From: Lachnospiraceae bacterium
Lineage (GTDB): Bacteria > Bacillota > Clostridia > Lachnospirales > Lachnospiraceae
Length of the DNA stretch: 8,136 bases
Direction of reading: 5' to 3'
Assembly: GCA_029068665.1 (NCBI GenBank)
Contig: JAIECC010000096.1
Location: forward strand, 1 to 8,136
Shown here: in pieces, positions 1-5,505 of the stretch
How positions within the stretch are numbered: position 1 is the first letter of the stretch
How the letters are laid out: every line of letters starts with the position of its first letter
The notes under the pieces: model-generated
The model's input: only the letters and a program-made list of their open reading frames with translations
Told to the model about the DNA's origin: nothing
Database searches by the model: none
Program-made: the position numbers and the translations under genes

Positions 1-1
1 C

Positions 2-49
2 AACATTCATATCTTCGACAACGAAACTGAGCAGTTTGTTGCTAATTAG
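2..49 (+). CDS. C-terminal end of a probable sugar ABC transporter ATPase (UgpC/MsmK type), partial
   Basis: One frame is open from the left edge to a TAG at 47-49 and reads NIHIFDNETEQFVAN. The pattern 'IH-F-D-x-E-T-E' resembles the extreme C-terminus of MsmK/UgpC-type ATPases, the shared energy-coupling subunits of many Gram-positive sugar ABC importers. A strong intrinsic terminator follows 35 nt after the stop, as expected for a gene end. Only 15 residues are visible and no ATPase motif lies inside the window, so the family call rests on a short tail match remembered from the family. That a gene ends here is more certain than which gene it is. Confidence 0.5.
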   Translation, partial: NIHIFDNETEQFVAN

Positions 50-83
50 TACAATTAAAAGTTTTTCTAAACTATGAATTTTT

Positions 84-124
84 AGAGGTAATGCATAAAA
101 ATATGCATTTCCTCTTTTTTTTTT
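84..124 (+). terminator. Rho-independent terminator after the upstream gene
   Basis: The left arm AGAGG-T-AATGCATA (84-97) pairs with TATGCATT-T-CCTCT (102-115), giving 13 base pairs with one T-T mismatch around an AAAA loop. It runs directly into ten consecutive T residues (115-124). This is a textbook intrinsic terminator and separates the upstream transporter gene from the regulator/ftsEX run. Confidence 0.93.
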
Positions 125-132
125 AGAAATTT

Positions 133-149
133 TGCTATATTATGATAAT
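133..149 (+). promoter_or_regulatory. Possible promoter -10 region for the regulator/ftsEX run
   Basis: Just after the terminator lies an AT-rich stretch with an extended -10-like element, TGCTATATT (133-141), and the overlapping alternatives TATGAT (141-146) and GATAAT (144-149). No convincing TTGACA-like -35 box sits 16-18 nt upstream, because that place is taken by the terminator T-tract. A promoter is expected between the terminator and the gene at 291, and this is the best candidate, but the exact element is uncertain. Transcription from here would carry the palindrome at 163-224 into the 5' leader. Confidence 0.35.
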
Positions 150-162
150 AGTAAGCCATGCA

Positions 163-224
163 TTAAAATGAATGTAGCTTGCTGTGCAAACGTGTTTGCA
201 AACAGCAAGGTATATTCATTTTAA
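163..224. repeat. Long imperfect inverted repeat in the leader of the regulator gene
   Basis: Positions 163-173 (TTAAAATGAAT) pair perfectly with 214-224. Moving inward there is a G-T wobble (174/213), TA/TA (175-176/211-212), a G-G mismatch (177/210), CTTGCTGT with ACAGCAAG (178-185/202-209), a two-base bulge (AA, 200-201), and GCAAAC with GTTTGC (186-191/194-199) around a 2-nt centre. That gives about 28 pairs over 62 nt. It cannot be a normal terminator because no T-tract follows. It may be a DNA operator array, a cruciform, or a stable leader-RNA hairpin ending 50 nt before the ribosome binding site. Confidence 0.85.
185..200. promoter_or_regulatory. LacI/CcpA-type operator-like palindrome
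   Basis: The centre of the long palindrome reads TGCAAACGTGTTTGCA: two 7-nt arms, TGCAAAC and GTTTGCA, around GT. This recalls LacI-family operators and CcpA cre sites, which have the general form TGnAAnCG..TTnCA, though the spacing is two bases longer than a standard 14-bp cre. It lies downstream of the proposed promoter, so a bound protein could act as a roadblock. A LacI-family site would fit a sugar-transporter neighbour. The assignment is by resemblance only; the core may simply be part of the larger hairpin. Confidence 0.35.
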
Positions 225-274
225 TATGTGGCGCATGCCACACACCGAAGCGCAGCTGAGGTGGCACAAAATGT

Positions 275-282
275 AAAAGGAG
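275..282 (+). promoter_or_regulatory. Ribosome binding site that sets the regulator start at 291
   Basis: AAAAGGAG ends 8 nt before the ATG at 291, which is an ideal Shine-Dalgarno and spacing. A GTG at 228 in the same frame would add 21 residues, but it has no comparable site in front of it and abuts the palindrome. The residues it would add also do not resemble the family's N-terminus. Confidence 0.85.
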
Positions 283-290
283 TGGGTAGA

Positions 291-1379
291 ATGATTTCAA
301 ATCAAATCCTCCAGGATACGATTGAGGGAATAAAGGCAATTACACGAATTGATTTATGTGTTATGGATACAGAGGGTAAAATTCTGGCATCTACCTTACG
401 GGATGCAGATGAATATGAAAAAGCTGTTTTAGGCTTTGTTGACTCCCCGGCAGAAAGCCAGGTGTTGCAAGGCTATCAATTTTTTAAGGTTTTTGATGAT
501 AACCAGTTAGAATACGTGATTCTGGCAAAGGGAGAAACAGATGATGTATATATGATTGGTAAAATCGCGGCATTTCAGGTACAAAATCTGCTGGTTGCGT
601 ATAAGGAACGATTTGATAAGGATAATTTCATAAAGAATCTGTTATTGGATAATTTGCTGCTGGTAGATATCTATAATCGTGCGAAAAAGTTACATATTGA
701 TACGGATGTACGCCGGATTGTTTTCATTATTGAGACAAAAAATGAGAAGGATAATAATGCCTTAGAAACCGTAAGAAATATTTTCTCTGCAAAATCAAAG
801 GATTTCATTACTGCTGTTGATGAAAAGAATATCATACTTGTAAAAGAAGTAAAGGCCAATGAGACATATGAAGATTTGAGTAAGACGGCAAAGGTGATTG
901 TAGATATGCTGAATACGGAGGCAATGTCTACAGTTCATGTGGCATATGGAACCATTGTGAATGAAATTAAAGAGGTATCCCGTTCCTATAAGGAAGCTAA
1001 GATGGCTTTGGATGTGGGAAAGATTTTCTATGGCAATCGCAATATTATTGCTTATAGTAATTTAGGAATTGGCCGTTTGATTTATCAGCTTCCGATTCCG
1101 CTTTGTAAGATGTTTATCAAAGAAATCTTCGATGGGAAATCCCCGGATGAGTTTGATGAAGAGACATTGATAACCATTAATAAATTCTTTGAAAATAGTC
1201 TGAATGTTTCAGAGACCTCAAGACAATTATATATTCATCGGAATACTTTGGTATATCGTTTGGATAAACTACAAAAAAGTACCGGCTTGGATTTACGTGT
1301 GTTTGAAGATGCAATTACATTTAAGATTGCACTTATGGTAGTAAAATATATGAAATATATGGAATCCTTGGACTATTAA
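291..1379 (+). CDS. CdaR/PucR-family helix-turn-helix transcriptional regulator
   Basis: This 362-residue cytoplasmic protein has the three-part layout of sugar-diacid/PucR-type regulators. Residues about 5-110 are a sensor-like alpha/beta domain with the start 'QDTIEGIKAITRIDLCVMD'. Residues about 130-250 are a GGDEF-like linker region that ends in the family's 'SYKEAKMALDVG' segment. Residues about 293-352 form the C-terminal HTH_30 DNA-binding domain, including 'NVSETSRQLYIHRNTLVYRL'. Known members are activators that sense small metabolites such as diacids. The ligand here is unknown, and the sensor half is too diverged to infer one. The gene lies 40 nt before ftsE on the same strand with no terminator between, so it may be cotranscribed with the division genes and could control them or the upstream transporter. 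The start at 291 is chosen for its strong ribosome binding site. Confidence 0.85.
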   Translation: MISNQILQDTIEGIKAITRIDLCVMDTEGKILASTLRDADEYEKAVLGFVDSPAESQVLQGYQFFKVFDDNQLEYVILAKGETDDVYMIGKIAAFQVQNLLVAYKERFDKDNFIKNLLLDNLLLVDIYNRAKKLHIDTDVRRIVFIIETKNEKDNNALETVRNIFSAKSKDFITAVDEKNIILVKEVKANETYEDLSKTAKVIVDMLNTEAMSTVHVAYGTIVNEIKEVSRSYKEAKMALDVGKIFYGNRNIIAYSNLGIGRLIYQLPIPLCKMFIKEIFDGKSPDEFDEETLITINKFFENSLNVSETSRQLYIHRNTLVYRLDKLQKSTGLDLRVFEDAITFKIALMVVKYMKYMESLDY

Positions 1380-1419
1380 TACGGAAATCATCATACTAAA
1401 TACGAAAGGGGCACAAGGG

Positions 1420-2106
1420 ATGTTAGTGCTGGATCATGTAACTATGAAGTATCCTACCGGAACAACTGCACTAAATGATGTCAGTATTACGATTGAAAAA
1501 GGTGAGTTTGTATTTATTGTAGGAAGCAGCGGCTCCGGAAAAACGACTTTGATGAAACTGTTATTGAAGGAGTTAGACCCGACAGCAGGGACGATAAAAA
1601 TAAATGATAAGGATTATGCAAAGGTAAAAAGAAAAGAAATTCCTAAAATCCGCCGGGATATTGGCGTGGTATTTCAAAATTTCCGGTTATTGAAGGACCG
1701 AAATGTATACGAAAATGTTGCTTTTGCACAACGGGTTGTAGAAACACCCCCAAGGTATATCCGGCGGCAGGTGCCGTCCATGCTGACTATGGTAGGATTA
1801 GGGGATAAATATAAATCTTATCCGAAGGAATTATCTGGTGGTGAGCAGCAGCGGGTTGCCTTGGCAAGAGCGCTGGTGAACAATCCTTCTATTTTACTGG
1901 CAGATGAGCCTACCGGTAATCTGGATCCGAAAAACTCCTGGGATATTATGAATCTTCTGGAGGAGGTCAATAAGCGGGGAACAACGGTAGTTGTTGTTAC
2001 TCATAACCGGGAAATTGTAAACGCAATGAAAAAGCGGGTTGTGACTTTGAAAAAAGGTACAATTATCAGTGATGTGAAAAAAGGTGGGTATATAGATGAA
2101 GATTAG
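1420..2106 (+). CDS. ftsE: FtsE, ATP-binding subunit of the cell-division FtsEX complex
   Basis: FtsE is the cytoplasmic ATPase that pairs with FtsX at the septum. ATP binding and hydrolysis are transmitted through FtsX to peptidoglycan hydrolases or their activators outside the cell. The 228-residue length is typical. All ABC motifs are present: Walker A GSSGSGKT (35-42), Q-loop glutamine 86 in VVFQNFRLL, signature LSGGE (138-142), Walker B ILLADE (158-163) with catalytic E163, D-loop 'GNLD' (166-169) and switch histidine 195. The FtsE-like 'NFRLLKDRNVYENV' and 'ADEPTGNLDP' segments, together with the adjacent FtsX, separate it from generic LolD/MacB-type ATPases. A ribosome binding site GAAAGGGG (1404-1411) lies 8 nt before the ATG. 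The end overlaps ftsX by 11 nt, implying translational coupling. Confidence 0.97.
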   Translation: MLVLDHVTMKYPTGTTALNDVSITIEKGEFVFIVGSSGSGKTTLMKLLLKELDPTAGTIKINDKDYAKVKRKEIPKIRRDIGVVFQNFRLLKDRNVYENVAFAQRVVETPPRYIRRQVPSMLTMVGLGDKYKSYPKELSGGEQQRVALARALVNNPSILLADEPTGNLDPKNSWDIMNLLEEVNKRGTTVVVVTHNREIVNAMKKRVVTLKKGTIISDVKKGGYIDED

Positions 2107-3010
2107 TACATTATGGTATTGCTTTTTGCAAGGACTGAAGAATATCAGGCGAAACCTGCTTTTTTCATTAGCATCTGTAGGAACTATAGTGGCCTGCTTA
2201 TTTTTGTTTGGTATTTTTTATGCAATTGTCCTGAATTTTGAATCGATGATGAAGCAAATGGAGGAATCCGTAGCAGTTACGGTATTCTTTGAAGAGGGCA
2301 TTAGTGAAGAACAAATCAAAGCCATCGGTGAAGCAATCCGGGTTCGTGAAGAAGTAAATACAATGGATTACATTTCAGCAGAAGAGGCATGGAAGAACTT
2401 TGCGCCTGAGTTATATGGACCAGGAAGTCAGGATATGATAGAGGCGGCTTTTGGAACCTCCAATCCGCTGGAAGAATATGCGTCCTATAATATTACCATA
2501 ACGGATGCCAGCCGGCAGGGAGAATTTGTCAAGTTTTTGGAAAGTCTGGATGGTGTACGTAAGGTGAAGAGCTCTGAGGCAACAGCAGAGAATTTTGCTT
2601 CCATTGATTCCCTAGTGGGATATGCCTCAATTGGTGTTATAGTTATTTTGTTACTGGTTTCCATTTTCCTGATCAGTAATACGATTACGATTGGTATAAC
2701 CATACGGAAGGAAGAGATTTCCATTATGAAGCTGATTGGTGCAACTGACTTTTTTGTGCGGGCACCATTTATTGTGGAAGGTGTGACTATTGGGTTTGCC
2801 GGTTCTATTGTTCCTTGTGCGTTCTTGTATGTTATGTATGGAATGGTAGTTGATTTTCTGATGAGCCGTTTTACGGCATTAAAGGGATGGCTGAATTTCC
2901 TTCCACAAAATGAGATATTTCAGACATTAATACCGGTTTGTTTGCTGATTGGTATTGGTATTGGTTTTGTAGGAAGTATTATAACCACAAGGAAGCATTT
3001 AAAAGTGTAG
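2096..3010 (+). CDS. ftsX: FtsX, permease-like membrane subunit of FtsEX
   Basis: FtsX is the four-helix membrane partner of FtsE and carries the external loop that docks coiled-coil hydrolases. Its 304 residues show the expected topology. After a short cytoplasmic N-terminus with 'GLKNIRRN' comes TM1 at about 22-47, then a large extracellular domain at about 50-170, TM2 at 173-197, TM3 at about 226-250, a short external loop, TM4 at about 275-297, and the basic C-terminus TTRKHLKV. The post-TM2 segment 'TIRKEEISIMKLIGAT' is the family's cytoplasmic coupling region to FtsE. Translation starts inside the end of ftsE, with AAGGTGG (2081-2087) 8 nt upstream. Because the M23 peptidase gene begins 10 nt after the stop, that protein is a strong candidate for the FtsX loop ligand. 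Confidence 0.96.
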   Translation: MKISTLWYCFLQGLKNIRRNLLFSLASVGTIVACLFLFGIFYAIVLNFESMMKQMEESVAVTVFFEEGISEEQIKAIGEAIRVREEVNTMDYISAEEAWKNFAPELYGPGSQDMIEAAFGTSNPLEEYASYNITITDASRQGEFVKFLESLDGVRKVKSSEATAENFASIDSLVGYASIGVIVILLLVSIFLISNTITIGITIRKEEISIMKLIGATDFFVRAPFIVEGVTIGFAGSIVPCAFLYVMYGMVVDFLMSRFTALKGWLNFLPQNEIFQTLIPVCLLIGIGIGFVGSIITTRKHLKV

Positions 3011-3020
3011 GTGATGAAGG

Positions 3021-4184
3021 ATGAAAAAATATTTGCATATTTTGAAAGCCGCAGTCGCAGTTATTCTGGTGGGTGTGCTTTCCTCCCAGGTGTATGCCGG
3101 TTCTATGGAAGATGCAGAGCAGCAGCGGGACCGGGCAGAAGAGAATAAGAATAGTGCAGAAAATATTCTTTCTCAGTTAGAGTCCAAGAAAAATGACCTG
3201 CAGGTATGGGTTGCAGAGCTGGATAAAGAACTGGAGGGTATTCAGACTACAATTAATGAATTAAATGACCAAAAAGCAGATTTAGAAGGTCAGATAGCCA
3301 CCAAGCAGGAGGAATTGGCAGTGGCAAAGGAAGAGGAAGCTGCGCAATATGCGGATATGTGCGCCAGAATCCAGTTCATGTATGAGAATAATAATACCAG
3401 CTATATGGATGCATTGCTTGCCGCCGGTTCTATGAGTGATATTCTGAATCGTTCGGAATATGTATCAGCTATGGCAAATTATGACTATAATATGCTGGAG
3501 GAGCTGGTTCAGACCAGAGAGCAGATTGCAAATGATGAGCAGCAGTTACAGATGGATCTGAATACGGTAGAGGAGTTGACGGAACAGGCAAGAGAGGAAG
3601 AAGAAAAGGTTAATACGTTAATTGATGAAAAGTCAGCAGCCATATCGGAATACGAAAGCCAGATTGACCGGCAGGAAAAGCTGATCGCACAGTATGACGC
3701 GGAAATGCAGGCAGCGGCAAACCGGATTGCTCAGCTGGAAGCATTGGCAGCCGGCAATAGCAATTTTGTTCCATATTCCGGCGGGGCTTTATTGTGGCCA
3801 TGTCCATCCAGCTACAGAATTACATCTTATTTTGGCTATCGAACCCCCGATGGAGGATATGTAAATGCCAATCATAAAGGCATGGATATTGGAGCACCAA
3901 CCGGTACTCCTGCCGTAGCTGCTGCCAGTGGAGTGGTGGTTATTGCACGATATAGTAATTCAGCAGGGAATTGGGTGGTAATCAGTCATGGAAATGGATT
4001 CTATACCATATATATGCATGCATCTCAGCTATGTGTAACAGAAGGTCAGTATGTAAATGCCGGTGATACGATTTTGCTGGTTGGTTCTACCGGATGGTCT
4101 ACCGGCCCGCATTTGCACTTTGGCGTGGGAGTGGGCGGATATACCTCTGCGTATAATGTGGATCCCTTAGGCTATTATCAGTAG
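3021..4184 (+). CDS. Secreted coiled-coil M23 (LytM-type) peptidoglycan peptidase, first tandem copy
   Basis: This is a probable FtsEX-controlled murein hydrolase acting outside the membrane, with the architecture of EnvC/PcsB/CwlO-type FtsX partners. Of 387 residues, 1-26 are a Sec signal peptide (basic MKKY, hydrophobic core, cleavage likely after VYA). Residues about 28-245 are a long heptad-rich coiled coil with a conserved break around 110-165 ('YADMCARIQFMYENN', 'ILNRSEYVSA'). After a short Pro/Gly linker, residues about 257-385 are an M23 domain. The active site is complete: zinc ligands H285, D289 (NHKGMD) and H366, and catalytic histidines H333 (YMH) and H364 (HLH). E. coli EnvC has lost such residues, so this protein is likely catalytic itself. 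AGGTGA (3009-3014), which overlaps the ftsX stop, serves as ribosome binding site. The cut bond (probably a cross-link or stem peptide) cannot be told. Confidence 0.93.
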   Translation: MKKYLHILKAAVAVILVGVLSSQVYAGSMEDAEQQRDRAEENKNSAENILSQLESKKNDLQVWVAELDKELEGIQTTINELNDQKADLEGQIATKQEELAVAKEEEAAQYADMCARIQFMYENNNTSYMDALLAAGSMSDILNRSEYVSAMANYDYNMLEELVQTREQIANDEQQLQMDLNTVEELTEQAREEEEKVNTLIDEKSAAISEYESQIDRQEKLIAQYDAEMQAAANRIAQLEALAAGNSNFVPYSGGALLWPCPSSYRITSYFGYRTPDGGYVNANHKGMDIGAPTGTPAVAAASGVVVIARYSNSAGNWVVISHGNGFYTIYMHASQLCVTEGQYVNAGDTILLVGSTGWSTGPHLHFGVGVGGYTSAYNVDPLGYYQ

Positions 4185-4235
4185 ATAAATATATGAGAAT
4201 ACAGTCAGATTAGATAAGAATTCAGGTGATGTGAA

Positions 4236-5429
4236 ATGAAAAAAACGCTGCGATGGATGAAGGTAATTTTAGCAATGGTTTTATTGTGTACAATTACCAC
4301 CCAGGTGTATGCCGGTTCTATGGAAGATGCACAGCAGGATAAATCGGAAGCAGAAAGTAATAAGAGTAAGGCGGAAGAGATTTTAGGACAGCTAGAGGAG
4401 AAGAAAAATAATCTGGCAGCTTATGTTGCGGAATTAGATGGACAATTGGCGGCACTTCAGACAAGGATTAGTGAACTGAATGCGCAGAAGGCGGATCTGG
4501 AAAATCAGATTGTGGTGAAACAGGCGGAATTGGAAGAGGCAAAGGCAAAAGAACAGCAGCAGTATGCGGATATGTGTACCAGAATTCAGTTTATGTATGA
4601 AAATGGCGGAGATAATTATATGGATGCTCTGTTGTCCGCAGAATCTATGAGTGATATTTTAAATCGACCGGAATATGTGTCAGCCATGGCGGATTATGAT
4701 TATAATATGTTAGTGCAGTTGGTGCAGATTCGGGAACAGATTGCCAATGATGAACAGATTTTGCAAACAAATCTGGCAGGGGTGGAGCAGTTAACTGCTC
4801 AGGTACAGGAAGAAGAAGCTACCGTAAGCACATTGTTAGAGGCAAAGGCTGCAGAGGTAGCAGCATATGAAGATCAGATTGCGGAACAGGAGAGGCTGGT
4901 AGAGCAATATGATGCTGAGATACAGGCAGCAGCCAGCCGGATTGCAGCCATTGAGGCGGAGGCGGCCAGAGCCGCCCAGGCAGGACAGATGGCAACCAAC
5001 TCCGGTGCGGAGTATGTTCCATATTCCGGCGGTTCCCTGTTGTGGCCATGTCCATCCAGCTACCGGATTAATTCCGGCTTTGGAAGACGGGAGGCTTCCG
5101 GAGTAGTAACGGCCAATCATTTTGGTATTGATATTGGATGTGAGAATGGTACCCCTATTGTGGCTGCCGCCAGTGGTGTTGTGGTTCTGGCAAGATATAG
5201 CTCCACTGCAGGAAATTGGATTATTATCAGTCATGGAAATGGACTGTACACCATATATATGCATGCCAATGCTTTGTATGTATCAGAGGGGCAATATGTA
5301 AATGCTGGTGATACGATTATGCTGTCCGGCGCAACCGGTGCGACTCAGGGACGACATCTGCATTTTGAGGTTCGGGTTGGTGGATATCTGAGTTCCAGGT
5401 TTTCCGTTGATCCAATGCAGTATTATTAA
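4236..5429 (+). CDS. Secreted coiled-coil M23 (LytM-type) peptidoglycan peptidase, second tandem copy
   Basis: This 397-residue paralogue of the gene just upstream has the same plan: signal peptide 1-26 ending VYA, coiled coil about 28-255, and M23 domain about 268-396. Zinc ligands H295, D299 (NHFGID) and H376, and catalytic H343 and H374, are all present, so it too should be active. It differs by a roughly 10-residue Ala-rich extension of the coiled-coil/linker (about 241-256) and by active-site-groove residues: 'CENGTP' replaces 'APTGTP', and 'RHLHFEV' replaces 'PHLHFGV'. These changes may alter substrate or partner choice. The 51-nt gap from the first copy holds no terminator, and AGGTGA (4224-4229) precedes the ATG in the same context as the first copy. 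The pair arose by tandem duplication; whether both bind FtsX is inference. Confidence 0.93.
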   Translation: MKKTLRWMKVILAMVLLCTITTQVYAGSMEDAQQDKSEAESNKSKAEEILGQLEEKKNNLAAYVAELDGQLAALQTRISELNAQKADLENQIVVKQAELEEAKAKEQQQYADMCTRIQFMYENGGDNYMDALLSAESMSDILNRPEYVSAMADYDYNMLVQLVQIREQIANDEQILQTNLAGVEQLTAQVQEEEATVSTLLEAKAAEVAAYEDQIAEQERLVEQYDAEIQAAASRIAAIEAEAARAAQAGQMATNSGAEYVPYSGGSLLWPCPSSYRINSGFGRREASGVVTANHFGIDIGCENGTPIVAAASGVVVLARYSSTAGNWIIISHGNGLYTIYMHANALYVSEGQYVNAGDTIMLSGATGATQGRHLHFEVRVGGYLSSRFSVDPMQYY

Positions 5430-5458
5430 TTTGACATAGAGATTTGGATTTGGGAGAG

Positions 5459-5484
5459 GATTTTCTATAGATGAGTAGAAAATC
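5459..5484. repeat. Perfect 9-bp inverted repeat before the S41 protease gene
   Basis: GATTTTCTA (5459-5467) and TAGAAAATC (5476-5484) are perfect reverse complements around an 8-nt loop. No T-tract follows, so it is not an intrinsic terminator. It overlaps the possible 10-codon leader frame at 5471-5503 and lies 21 nt before the protease ATG. The hairpin is AT-rich and would be weak as RNA; it may be an operator or an RNA-processing element between the peptidase and protease genes. Confidence 0.5.
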
Positions 5485-5503
5485 AGACAGGAAAGGAACA
5501 TAA
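5471..5503 (+). CDS. Possible 10-codon leader peptide upstream of the S41 protease gene
   Basis: ATG at 5471 opens a frame reading MSRKSDRKGT and stopping at TAA 5501-5503, two bases before the protease ATG at 5506. A purine-rich GGGAGAGGA (5452-5460) lies 10 nt upstream and could load ribosomes. The protease's own ribosome binding site (AAAGGA, 5492-5497) lies inside this frame, so translation of the leader could modulate the protease by coupling or occlusion. Frames this short occur often by chance, and nothing but position and the upstream purine tract supports it. Confidence 0.22.
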   Translation: MSRKSDRKGT

Positions 5504-5505
5504 TT

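Noticed and set aside
228..290. GTG-started N-terminal extension of the regulator
   Set aside because: It has no ribosome binding site of comparable quality, lies directly against the palindrome, and adds residues unlike the family; ATG 291 has an ideal site.
1368..1399. Possible promoter (TTGGAC ... CATACT) before ftsE
   Set aside because: The boxes match consensus at only about 3 and 4 of 6 positions; this is too weak to list in an AT-rich gap.
4836..5264. Antisense open frame of 142 codons within the second peptidase gene
   Set aside because: It lies wholly opposite a well-supported coding gene, has Cys/Ser/Pro-rich non-protein-like composition, and shows no ribosome binding site or recognisable domain.
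5431..5436. Perfect TTGACA -35 box after the second peptidase gene
   Set aside because: The expected -10 position (about 5454-5459) reads GAGAGG, and the nearest AT-rich hexamer is about 27 nt away, so no promoter is supported.
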